Part shown: one piece after another, positions 1 through 6,258 of the stretch
Position numbering within the stretch: the first letter of the stretch is position 1
How the letters are laid out: each line of letters starts with the position of its first letter
Assembly: GCA_938044055.1 (NCBI GenBank)
Contig: CALIQO010000033.1
Coordinates: 1 to 6,258, forward strand
DNA length: 6,258 bases
Direction of reading: 5' to 3'
Origin: an uncultured Saprospiraceae bacterium
GTDB taxonomy: Bacteria; Bacteroidota; Bacteroidia; Chitinophagales; Saprospiraceae
Position numbers and translations under genes: made by a program
The notes under the pieces: model-generated
Told to the model about the DNA's origin: nothing
Database searches by the model: none
The model's input: only the letters and a program-made list of their open reading frames with translations

Positions 1-1481
1 GAGGTGGAGGAGGTGGCGGAACCACTTGTAACGATACTGCAGTACCTTCTAATAGGCATGTCGATAATATAGAAAGTAGTTCTGCAACCCTTGACTGGAA
101 TGATGTCCCTAATAGCAATCACTATAATGTACGCTGGAGAATTAAAGGAACTTCTAGCTGGACAACTAAAACAAGCATTCGAGATGGATCATCACATTCT
201 ATCAGCGGCCTCAATAGCAATACAACGTATGAGTGGCAAGTAAGATCTAAATGTGATAATAATGTAGGCGCACCATATAGCCAAGGTCAAGGCCCAGACT
301 TCACAACTTCTACTAGTGGTAGTGGCGGCGGAGGTGGCGGATGTTATCTGCCATGGACAGACAGCGATTTTTCTGTAAGCAATACGACAACTAATTACAG
401 TTCCGGTTCTATAGACATATCCTGTGCTTCTTCTGTCTGCCTCTCAATGACCTTAGCTGGAATAGGAAATATGGAAAGTTCTGATTACATAAATGTAACC
501 TATAAAGTGGATGGAGGATCCACACGAACGCTGTATCAGAAAACAGATTCGTTCAGTGAAAGATCTGAAGAAGATTGCGGAATTTCTGGAAACACCCTGG
601 AAATCTTTATAGAAGCTAAAACAAGTGTTACCAGCGAAACGTATTATATATCCGATATTCTGGTTGAGTCAGAAGGTAGCAACGGAGGTGGAGGAAATAA
701 CATAGTCCAGATTACAAAACGGAATGCACCTAATTATGCCGTGGATGGTATGGGAGGTGGAGCCAATGGACAGAATGTACATCTCTGGGGAACCAACCCT
801 AATAACAATAATCAAAAGTGGGTAGAAATAAGTCGAGGTGGTGGATATTTTTCTTACCAAAAGTTGAATACCAATTATTGCCTAGATGGTATGGGAGGTG
901 GAGCCAATGGACAGAATGTGCACCTATGGACTTGCAACCCTACGAACCAGAATCAGCACTGGCAGAAAGTAAGTACAAGTGGAGGAGCATATAAGTTGAT
1001 AAAAAGAAACGCCTCCGGCTATGCCCTTAACGGTGGAAGTAATGGTACGAATGGACAGAATGTCAATCTATATAATTCTTCTAATTCAAGTTACAATCTA
1101 CAGTGGTTTATCAATACAGTAGGAAATACGTCGATGGCTTATGAGCCTGAATCTGATCCTATAGGAAATGTAGAAATTCAGAAGAACACACAAGAAAACG
1201 CGGACTTAGAAAATCAGATAGAGGAGAACAATGCCCATGAAATGCTGATATATCCCACTCCTGTATTGAACCGATTCAATGTAGAAATTCAAGGAGTAGA
1301 CAATGATAATCAGGCGACTGTAGAACTCATTGCTCTTTCTTCAGGAGCAGTAATTCATAGAAATAAATACAACAAACCTATCATAGAATTTAATAGTGTC
1401 TCTATCATACCAGGCGTATATATCGTAAGAGCATTATTAGACGATGGCAAAAGCATAGTGAAAAAGATGATTAAGAATTAA
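1..1481 (+). CDS. Secreted modular protein, 3' part: FN3 + beta-rich module + ricin-type lectin + T9SS type A sorting domain (5' partial)
   Basis: The reading frame is open from base 3 to the TAA at 1479-1481, giving 492 visible residues with no start in the window; the ATG at 447 is only an internal Met (residue 149). Modules in order: Gly linker (1-6); fibronectin type III domain (about 9-104, with the core Trp32 and the LNSNTTYEWQV strand near 70-80); Gly-rich linker (106-113); an unassigned beta-rich module (114-226) with Cys114, 141, 146 and 192; Gly linker (228-231); ricin-type beta-trefoil (about 234-372) with QKW at 271-273 and QHW at 318-320, and a degenerate LQW at 366-368; an acidic Asn/Glu-rich spacer; and a T9SS type A tail (about 412-492) containing IYPTPVLNRF and ending in GVYIVRALLDDGKS plus a basic end. 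In this family the tail directs passage through the outer membrane by the Por/T9SS machinery and is then removed. The lectin and FN3 modules suggest binding to a glycan, probably in support of an enzymatic domain upstream; that domain is not visible, so no activity is assigned. Domain calls were made by eye. Confidence 0.9.
   Translation, partial: GGGGGGTTCNDTAVPSNRHVDNIESSSATLDWNDVPNSNHYNVRWRIKGTSSWTTKTSIRDGSSHSISGLNSNTTYEWQVRSKCDNNVGAPYSQGQGPDFTTSTSGSGGGGGGCYLPWTDSDFSVSNTTTNYSSGSIDISCASSVCLSMTLAGIGNMESSDYINVTYKVDGGSTRTLYQKTDSFSERSEEDCGISGNTLEIFIEAKTSVTSETYYISDILVESEGSNGGGGNNIVQITKRNAPNYAVDGMGGGANGQNVHLWGTNPNNNNQKWVEISRGGGYFSYQKLNTNYCLDGMGGGANGQNVHLWTCNPTNQNQHWQKVSTSGGAYKLIKRNASGYALNGGSNGTNGQNVNLYNSSNSSYNLQWFINTVGNTSMAYEPESDPIGNVEIQKNTQENADLENQIEENNAHEMLIYPTPVLNRFNVEIQGVDNDNQATVELIALSSGAVIHRNKYNKPIIEFNSVSIIPGVYIVRALLDDGKSIVKKMIKN
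744..919 (+). repeat. Exact 35-bp direct repeat in adjacent ricin-trefoil subdomains
   Basis: Bases 744-778 and 885-919 are identical over 35 nt and lie 141 bp (47 codons) apart, in frame. They encode DGMGGGANGQNVH at the sugar-binding loop of the first and second trefoil lobes. Flanking codons are also similar (NYAVDG against NYCLDG). A third, diverged copy (NGGSNGTNGQNVNLY) follows near 1029-1070. The 141-bp period matches one trefoil lobe. Identity at the DNA level, including third codon positions, suggests recent duplication or gene conversion between lobes. Confidence 0.85.
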
Positions 1482-1523
1482 GTTAGCTACTGTTTATAAT
1501 CTATGCTTACAACGTAGGCAATT

Positions 1524-1580
1524 AAATGGCCATTTATGGGAAAGAAGAATTTTCTACTTTCCATATAAGTGGCCATTTTT
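1524..1580 (+). terminator. Rho-independent terminator in the convergent intergenic region
   Basis: The left arm (1524-1544, starting AAATGGCCA) pairs with the right arm (1557-1578, ending TGGCCATTT) in a stem of about 20 bp with a small bulge and one or two mismatches. The loop is about 12 nt, and T1576-T1580 form the U tract. It begins 42 nt after the stop of the secreted lectin protein and would end that transcript. On the opposite strand the stem is followed by a shorter, interrupted T run, so weaker termination of the convergent hydrolase-like gene (stop at 1634) is also possible. Confidence 0.8.
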
Positions 1581-1633
1581 ATTAATGGTAAGAGTCAATT
1601 AGTCGTCCACTAGAGAAGTTCAATTTCTATAGG

Positions 1634-3325
1634 TTACTTACTTATCAATCTGTAATATAAGTTCCTTACTTGTGCACCTGTAAGATATACACCTATAACA
1701 TTTTGTTGGCCATCTTTTTCTAACCTTACATGCCTAACTTTCTCAGAGGACTTAGGAAGAAACTCATTTTCGTTGATCTGATCCAAGGGTATGATTGTAT
1801 CTTCTAATGTCAAGTGAAGTTCTTCACCCACATTTTCTAAGCGAATGGATTGATTGATTTCATCACATATGAAGTTGTCAGAAATAGCCATCACTTGACA
1901 ACAACCATAATTAATTTTCCTTCCATGACTAACATAGTCTTCTGTTTCACCAGCAACAACAGCTCTATATTCAATGATATTCCTATTGTCCAGAAAGCTC
2001 ACACGAATGTTGTCATACTCTGGCATCAACATTTTAAAACGATGCTCCCCAGAGATAGGGACAATCGGATGACGACTGGATTTACTTCTGACATAATAGA
2101 GTGTATCATTATCCACCTCTATATTGCGGACGTTGTAATAATCTTCGAACAAATACGTAGCTGTATACGATTGCAATTCATCTCTAGATTTATCAGTGTA
2201 TGTTACGTCGCTCAGAGATACATGTTTTACTTGAGGTGTTGCATAATCTCTATTGAACCATTCCCAGAGCTTAGGATTTATGTCGTCAATAGGAAATCCT
2301 AGGTCATTAGAAAAGTATACAAGGGAGAAATCATACTCGGGGAGATACATCATATAGCCTGTAAATCCATGATCAAAACCCTCTAAGTGTATACGCCAGT
2401 ATCCTTCGCTGTCTTCTTTAAATATGCCTGCAGTATAGTTAGATCTACGCCCTTCGGGCAATTCGATTTTAGTATGGAGATAGGAATAAAATGAAGGCTG
2501 TCCTATTTTAGGGTGAGCCATGTTTTGTAACCACTTAGAGAAATCAACTGTCGAAGTGTACAGGTTAGTCCCACCGATAAATGAAGTATTATTCACAATC
2601 TTGGAATAGGTATTGTCAGTTGCTTCATAACTATAAGATCTACCTGGAACAAGCGCTGTATGTGAATCGATAAACACGCTATTGTCCATTCCTAGAGGTA
2701 CGAAGATATGCTTTTGAACATATTCCGAAAATGAAATTCCCGATACCTTGGATACCACTTCTGTAAGCAATACAAAACCCGTTCTATTGTAATCGAATTC
2801 AGTTCCAGAAGGAAAATTTAAGTGCTGTTGATTAGCAACCACTTCAAGAATATCTTGCTTGTTTATTGTTTCTCCATTCTCATAACCCGACCATTCCTTG
2901 AGGCTCATAACATCTCGAAGTCCACTCGTCTGATCCATCAGATGCCTCAGCGTTATCTCGTGCGGCCATTCATTTAATTCAGGAATGTAATTGTTGACTG
3001 GATCGGTTATAGATAACTTTCCTTCTTCTTGTAAAAGCAGTATGGAGAAGATGGTAATCTGCTTAGCTAGATCTGTTGCATTAAATAATGTGTGTGGTGT
3101 GTTTTTGATTTGATATTCTAAATTGGCATGTCCATATGATTTAAAGAATACAGGTTTTTCTTTTTCTATAATAGCAATTGAAACCCCAGGTTGTATACCA
3201 TCATCGTAGTGCCCGAATATGGAATCTAATTTCTGATTTATAGAAGTAAGTTCATGCTGGGCATCAAGAAGAGACGCAGATAATAAAAAGTACACACAAC
3301 AACACTTGATAACTTGAGTAAGCAT
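1634..3325 (-). CDS. Exported serine beta-lactamase-fold protein with degenerate active site (probable pseudoenzyme)
   Basis: 563 residues. Residues 1-22 look like a Sec signal peptide (hydrophobic VYFLLSASLL, then DAQ). Residues about 27-360 follow the Beta-lactamase (PF00144; class C / esterase / PBP-like) pattern: PGVSIAIIEKEKPVF, LLLQEEGKLSITDPVNNYIPE, ITLRHLMDQTSGLRD, FPSGTEFDYNRTGFVLL, and FTGYMMYLPEYDFSLVYFSN. The catalytic motifs are altered. Where SxxK is expected there is D85-L-A-K88 (codon GAT at 3071-3073), YxN reads Y179-N-R181, and the H/KxG position reads F317-D-H319 or, with a gap, H319-G-F321. Ordinary serine hydrolase or DD-peptidase activity is therefore unlikely, and binding or scaffolding is more plausible. 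Residues about 370-563 form one or two extra beta-rich domains of the kind often found after this fold in Bacteroidota enzymes, with a CC pair at 475-476. The frame is intact over its full length, which argues against a decaying gene. The start is the first ATG, directly before the signal peptide; no clear Shine-Dalgarno is seen. It is the only gene between the terminator at 1524-1580 and the regulator gene, with 171 nt upstream that could hold its own promoter. Fold confidence is high; function is unknown. Confidence 0.88.
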   Translation of the reverse strand: MLTQVIKCCCVYFLLSASLLDAQHELTSINQKLDSIFGHYDDGIQPGVSIAIIEKEKPVFFKSYGHANLEYQIKNTPHTLFNATDLAKQITIFSILLLQEEGKLSITDPVNNYIPELNEWPHEITLRHLMDQTSGLRDVMSLKEWSGYENGETINKQDILEVVANQQHLNFPSGTEFDYNRTGFVLLTEVVSKVSGISFSEYVQKHIFVPLGMDNSVFIDSHTALVPGRSYSYEATDNTYSKIVNNTSFIGGTNLYTSTVDFSKWLQNMAHPKIGQPSFYSYLHTKIELPEGRRSNYTAGIFKEDSEGYWRIHLEGFDHGFTGYMMYLPEYDFSLVYFSNDLGFPIDDINPKLWEWFNRDYATPQVKHVSLSDVTYTDKSRDELQSYTATYLFEDYYNVRNIEVDNDTLYYVRSKSSRHPIVPISGEHRFKMLMPEYDNIRVSFLDNRNIIEYRAVVAGETEDYVSHGRKINYGCCQVMAISDNFICDEINQSIRLENVGEELHLTLEDTIIPLDQINENEFLPKSSEKVRHVRLEKDGQQNVIGVYLTGAQVRNLYYRLISK

Positions 3326-3496
3326 AATCAGTCTTATTTACATTTAATGATAGAAGAAACAATGTATTGTTAATTCATGCCACTTGTATGGTTATTATAC
3401 TAAGGCCGAGTAAGTGTATAAAAAGAGGACATTCTCTAGGCATCCTAGTAATCTAAGTAGGTGGACGATGTGTTAAGGGTGATGGACAAGAAATTA

Positions 3497-4273
3497 CTAC
3501 AGGGTCATACCCATCCATTCTTTAAAACCTGGAACCCTATCTCTGGCGACTATCAAGGATTCGCTTTTATGAGACTTAATTTTTACTTCTAGTCGACTGT
3601 TAGAATATCGGATGATGTCGTCAATGTAATCTATGTGGACAATGGTAGACCTATTGATTCTAAAGAATTTTTTCGGATCGATGGTGTTCATCATTGTTTC
3701 TACGCTCTGGTCTAGTGGGTAATTCCTGTTTTCATCCGTGAGAATATAAACAGACTTAGACTTCACATAAATTAGCTTGATTGAATTTATAGACACAGGC
3801 TTATATCGATCACCTACTTTAATAAGGGTTCTACTCTGATATGTTTTCTGCCTAGATTGATCTAGCAACAGTTGACTAAATGCTGTGAAGTCTACTGGAG
3901 GATGTGATTCTTTTCTCTTACGGAATTTAATGATGGCTTGGTTCAGTTCTTCCTTGTCGATTGGTTTCAATAAGTAGTCTATGCTGTTCTGCTTAAAAGC
4001 TTTGATAGCATATTGATCATAAGCAGTTGTAAATATGACAGGCGCATCAATTTTCACTTTGTCTAAAAAGTCAAAAACAATTCCATCGCTTAAGTGGATG
4101 TCTAAAAAGTACAGATCTGGTTGTCCATGAGTTACAATAGATTCTTCTAGTTCCGTCACACTCTTACAAGTTTCTATAACATCCATCTGATGTTCCTCTA
4201 GTAACTTGATCATCCGTCTTGAAGAAACGGCTTCATCTTCCGCTATAATCGTTCTTGTCATTATTGAGGTCAT
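3497..4273 (-). CDS. LytTR-family response regulator (REC + LytTR DNA-binding domain)
   Basis: 258 residues, the normal size for an AlgR/AgrA/LytR-type regulator. The receiver domain spans about 6-122: the acidic pocket is E12/D13, the phosphoacceptor is D58 within LYFLDIHLSDG, the switch Thr is in FTTAYDQYAIKAF (81-93), and the conserved Lys is K103 in LLKPID. A linker of about 25 residues leads to a LytTR domain (about 148-256) with the typical block FFRINRSTIVHIDYID (203-218) and a basic end. It acts in the cytoplasm by binding promoter DNA, usually as a dimer on direct repeats; its targets cannot be read here. The gene lies 90 nt downstream of the LytS-type kinase on the same strand, so the two form a cognate pair. 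ATG at 4271-4273 opens the frame, but the Met at codon 5 (4259-4261, MTRTIIAEDE) fits the usual REC start better; neither has a convincing Shine-Dalgarno. All key receiver residues are present. Confidence 0.93.
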   Translation of the reverse strand: MTSIMTRTIIAEDEAVSSRRMIKLLEEHQMDVIETCKSVTELEESIVTHGQPDLYFLDIHLSDGIVFDFLDKVKIDAPVIFTTAYDQYAIKAFKQNSIDYLLKPIDKEELNQAIIKFRKRKESHPPVDFTAFSQLLLDQSRQKTYQSRTLIKVGDRYKPVSINSIKLIYVKSKSVYILTDENRNYPLDQSVETMMNTIDPKKFFRINRSTIVHIDYIDDIIRYSNSRLEVKIKSHKSESLIVARDRVPGFKEWMGMTL

Positions 4274-4363
4274 TTAAAAGCGAATGTAAAGATGATACAA
4301 AATAGCTGAAGTATTGTGGATAGATGCTTTGTATAGGAATTAACAATTTGTTTTTAAACGACT

Positions 4364-5458
4364 TCATTGTAAAATAGGAAGATTAACGGTGAATGATTCC
4401 ATTGTGTCTCGGATGGTCATTTTTCTTTTTCCTAGTAGCAAGTATCTGTCTTGTATATTTCTTAGTCCTAAGCCACCATTCTCATAAAGAGTAGTTCTAG
4501 ATTTTTTATTGTTCTCTACGACAAGCATTTCGTCTTCTATTTTTATGGTGATCTTAAGTGGAGACTCTTCATCGAAAGCATTATGCTTAATCGCATTTTC
4601 TAAGAGCAATTGCAGACTTAATGAAGGTACTTGTTTCTCAAGATAATTCTCTGGTATGTCTACATCCAGGGATATGCTTTTTTCAAATCTTGCTAAGTGT
4701 AAATCAAGGTATTTTTTAGCGAATCGCAATTCATCACTTATATTTCTCAATTCTTCTTCCCGGCTATCAAGGATATATCTATATATACCTGATAGACCAG
4801 AAAGGAAGTCTTGGGCATGGGTTTTATTTTCATCTATCAAACCAGAGAGCACATTGAAACTATTGAATAGAAAATGTGGATCTAGATGAGCACGAAGCGC
4901 ATTCAATTCTGATAGCATCTTTTCTTCTCGCAACCGCTGATTCATTTTCTTCTGTTTCTGTACTTCATTGTAAAAACTGCTTGCATGTAGTACAGCAGAA
5001 ACGATAACGGTTATAAAAAGGGCTATGGCATAAAACTGTCTATTTCCATGTGCATAAAGAACACTTATATCATTGCCTTTTATAAGAACCCATAAGATAT
5101 AGTTTAGAATAACCAGGGTAACTGTTGTTACAATTATACATCCGATTATTCCTACCCATAACCTATGTACTGGTCGGGATTCCCATTTCACATAACGGTC
5201 TAGTGCTGCCAGAAACCAACCGTTAACAAAGCATAGAGGCAAGCCATAGTAACAGTTGTAAAACAATTGATCTTTCACCAGCTTCCAATCTAAGCTTCCT
5301 GTAGATATAAAATAATACAATAGAGAAAATACAGATATAGCTAGAACTATTTTTATGGCTAACCATAATTCCTTAACTACATTTATTTTCATAGTATGTT
5401 CTTGTGCGGTCAAGTTAATACCTAATAAGGTAGTAAAAAAATTATCTGTCCTATCCAT
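4364..5458 (-). CDS. LytS/YehU-type sensor histidine kinase (4 TM + His_kinase + HATPase)
   Basis: 364 residues from the first ATG. Four membrane segments are visible (about 33-53, 65-87, 101-126, 142-160), followed by a charged coiled-coil-like stretch (162-190). The His_kinase domain (PF06580) carries the phosphoacceptor H195 in HLDPHFLFNSFN. An ATP-binding domain follows, with the N-box LLLENAIKHN (284-293) and the G-box GGLGLRNIQDRY (328-339). The protein should autophosphorylate on His and pass phosphate to the LytTR regulator encoded 90 nt downstream. The loops between membrane segments are short and there is no PAS, Cache or other sensor domain, so the signal is probably sensed within the membrane or delivered by a partner. 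The first ATG overlaps the end of the TPR gene by 8 nt, which suggests translational coupling. An internal ATG at 5390-5392 (MKINVVKELW, residue 23) would leave a 58-nt gap and a more typical short N-terminus; the true start is uncertain. No catalytic residue appears lost. Confidence 0.93.
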   Translation of the reverse strand: MDRTDNFFTTLLGINLTAQEHTMKINVVKELWLAIKIVLAISVFSLLYYFISTGSLDWKLVKDQLFYNCYYGLPLCFVNGWFLAALDRYVKWESRPVHRLWVGIIGCIIVTTVTLVILNYILWVLIKGNDISVLYAHGNRQFYAIALFITVIVSAVLHASSFYNEVQKQKKMNQRLREEKMLSELNALRAHLDPHFLFNSFNVLSGLIDENKTHAQDFLSGLSGIYRYILDSREEELRNISDELRFAKKYLDLHLARFEKSISLDVDIPENYLEKQVPSLSLQLLLENAIKHNAFDEESPLKITIKIEDEMLVVENNKKSRTTLYENGGLGLRNIQDRYLLLGKRKMTIRDTMESFTVNLPILQ

Positions 5459-6077
5459 TACACTGAGCTATGGTTTCTTCAAGCATCTTTTTACCTCCGC
5501 TTGGCGCAAATGGAACATCGCTTTTCTGCGTATCGAAAAGAGGCAAAATCTCTTTTAACTTTTTACAATAAGGAGCCATGTCTTCTCCGAAAAATCTGGC
5601 GGTTCCCATTTCGAATTGCACACTGTTGGCCTTGGCTCTAGGGTTGTCAGGATTTAGTTTTATAGCATTGTAATGAAGTTCCATTATTTTCTGAGAGTAT
5701 GCCATTCCATATTGTCCTGGATCAGCAGCTACATAGCCTGTATAGAGCATTCCTTCGAGAGTTAGTATTTCAGAATTGTCAGGAGATCGCTTATGTGCTT
5801 CGGAAATAAGGCCTTCCGCCTTTTTTAATTTCTCGAAACGCAATTTCTTATCTTCTGTTTCGAAACTTTCTACGATAAGAAAATTAGCAGCATGGTAAAT
5901 AGGAATCCAGTTGTCGTTTGCAGCTTTGCCTATTCGCTCGAATAAGGCGATAGATTCTCCTTTTTTACTAGAAGTCCATAATTCAAATGCTTGATTCATA
6001 CCTGCTTCATATTTGCCTTGAGCAGAAAGGAAACCTACAATGAATAACGCGAGAATAGAAAGATTAAATTTTTTCAT
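5451..6077 (-). CDS. Exported TPR-like protein of the sensor operon
   Basis: 208 residues. The N-terminus is a clear Sec signal peptide: MKK, then a hydrophobic LSILALFIVGFL, with cleavage likely after SAQ (18-20). There is no lipobox Cys. The mature part is alpha-helical with TPR-like helix pairs: about 29-68, 87-116 (AEGLISEAHKRSPDNSEI) and 126-163 (NAIKLNPDNPRAKAN, a typical TPR turn with NPDNPRA). It therefore looks like a soluble periplasmic protein that binds other proteins, rather than an enzyme. The start is well supported by the signal peptide and by an A-rich leader (AATTAAAAACATAATT) of the type Bacteroidota use in place of a Shine-Dalgarno. It begins 24 nt after the stop of the upstream barrel-like gene, and its TAG overlaps the first possible kinase start. 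This context suggests a role in signal delivery to the kinase or in a complex with the outer-membrane protein, but that is inference. I do not recognise a named family. Confidence 0.85.
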   Translation of the reverse strand: MKKFNLSILALFIVGFLSAQGKYEAGMNQAFELWTSSKKGESIALFERIGKAANDNWIPIYHAANFLIVESFETEDKKLRFEKLKKAEGLISEAHKRSPDNSEILTLEGMLYTGYVAADPGQYGMAYSQKIMELHYNAIKLNPDNPRAKANSVQFEMGTARFFGEDMAPYCKKLKEILPLFDTQKSDVPFAPSGGKKMLEETIAQCNG

Positions 6078-6101
6078 AATTATGTTTTTAATTTTTAATT
6101 G

Positions 6102-6258
6102 TCAAAGAGTATTCAATTGGTTTTTGGTTTTATCACCAGAGAATGTTATAAATAGACCGACGAAGAAAAATGAATCTTCAGCTGGTCGGATTTTTTCACT
6201 TGGGTATATACCTTCTGCATTTCTTTCAGTTCCATACCTATATCCATATTCATTGTTG
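6102..6258 (-). CDS. C-terminus of a probable outer-membrane beta-barrel protein (5' partial)
   Basis: On the minus strand the frame read from 6257 is open for 51 codons to the TGA at 6102-6104, and it continues beyond the right edge. The visible tail has a Gly/Tyr-rich stretch (EYGYRYGTERNAEG), then a polar loop, then an alternating aromatic/hydrophobic strand (EDSFFFVGLFITFSGDK). That pattern is what the last strand of a Bacteroidota outer-membrane barrel looks like. A short polar tail (KTKNQLNTL) follows the strand, so the usual C-terminal aromatic residue is not terminal. The stop lies 24 nt before the start of the exported TPR gene on the same strand, which supports co-transcription as the first visible gene of the sensor cluster. 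That it is coding rests on the open frame, composition and spacing; the barrel assignment is tentative because only the tail is present. Confidence 0.62.
   Translation of the reverse strand, partial: NNEYGYRYGTERNAEGIYPSEKIRPAEDSFFFVGLFITFSGDKTKNQLNTL

Noticed and set aside
669..860. 63-codon open frame on the minus strand
   Set aside because: It is antisense to the ricin-lectin coding sequence, whose QxW pattern is unmistakable. No start signal or recognisable product is seen.
1850..2302. 150-codon open frame on the + strand
   Set aside because: It lies wholly opposite the hydrolase-like gene. Its translation shows no domain, signal or family pattern, and the minus-strand frame has clear homology-like motifs.
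3326..3360. Possible Bacteroidota promoter (TTG, 19 nt, TAAATAAG) upstream of the hydrolase-like gene
   Set aside because: The -7 element matches the TAnnTTTG consensus only in part and would leave almost no leader before the ATG. Not strong enough to list.
3420..3448. Possible terminator for the regulator operon (CTAGG-CAT-CCTAG palindrome and a T5 run on the minus strand)
   Set aside because: The 5-bp stem is separated from the T run by 11 nt, and the alternative AGAG/CTCT stem next to the T run has only 4 bp. Too weak to call.
4295..4334. 7-bp inverted repeat ATACAAA / TTTGTAT in the kinase-regulator gap
   Set aside because: Short AT-rich arms 26 nt apart are expected by chance at this base composition, and LytTR sites are normally direct repeats.
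4656..4889. 77-codon open frame on the + strand
   Set aside because: It is the reverse complement of the conserved histidine-kinase core around H195, so it is a shadow of that gene.
5355..5558. 67-codon open frame on the + strand
   Set aside because: It is antisense to the TPR/kinase junction, with no plausible leader or product.
1..6258. Insertion sequence, prophage, CRISPR or tRNA signals
   Set aside because: No transposase or integrase motifs, terminal inverted repeats, regularly spaced repeats or cloverleaf patterns were found on either strand by eye.

Overview
The window looks like chromosomal DNA of a Bacteroidota member (Flavobacteriia or Cytophagia-like; genus not determined). The clues are the AT-rich sequence, A-rich rather than Shine-Dalgarno-like leaders before most starts, a C-terminal type IX secretion (T9SS) sorting domain on an exported protein, and a LytS-like kinase / LytTR regulator pair of the kind common in that phylum. 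No RNA genes, mobile elements or CRISPR arrays were seen. No stretch longer than about 170 bases lacks a gene.

Layout. Bases 1-1481 (+) are the 3' part of a large secreted modular protein: a poly-glycine linker, a fibronectin type III domain, a second Gly linker, an unassigned cysteine-containing beta-rich module, a third Gly linker, a ricin-type beta-trefoil lectin domain and a T9SS type A sorting tail. Its N-terminal part, where any catalytic domain would lie, is outside the window. A strong hairpin terminator at about 1524-1580 separates it from a convergent gene at 1634-3325 (-). That gene encodes an exported protein with the serine beta-lactamase / penicillin-binding-protein fold and about 190 extra C-terminal residues. 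All three of its active-site motifs appear to be lost (Asp replaces the nucleophilic Ser), so it is probably a pseudoenzyme.

Bases 3497-6258 (-) read as a tight gene cluster in the order: C-terminus of a probable outer-membrane beta-barrel protein (partial, entering from the right edge), a small exported TPR-like protein, a four-TM LytS/YehU-type histidine kinase, and a LytTR response regulator. Gaps are 24 nt, an 8-nt overlap (or 58 nt if the kinase starts later) and 90 nt. The kinase has no large extracytoplasmic sensor domain. A reasonable inference is that the exported TPR protein and the barrel report envelope status or a ligand to the kinase, which phosphorylates Asp58 of the regulator. 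The target genes are unknown. The serine-hydrolase-like gene directly downstream, on the same strand but after a 171-nt gap, could be a target or simply a neighbour.

The main points for follow-up are the catalytically degenerate hydrolase-like protein, the barrel-TPR-kinase-regulator cluster as a possible envelope-sensing unit, and the exact 35-bp internal repeat in the lectin domain.
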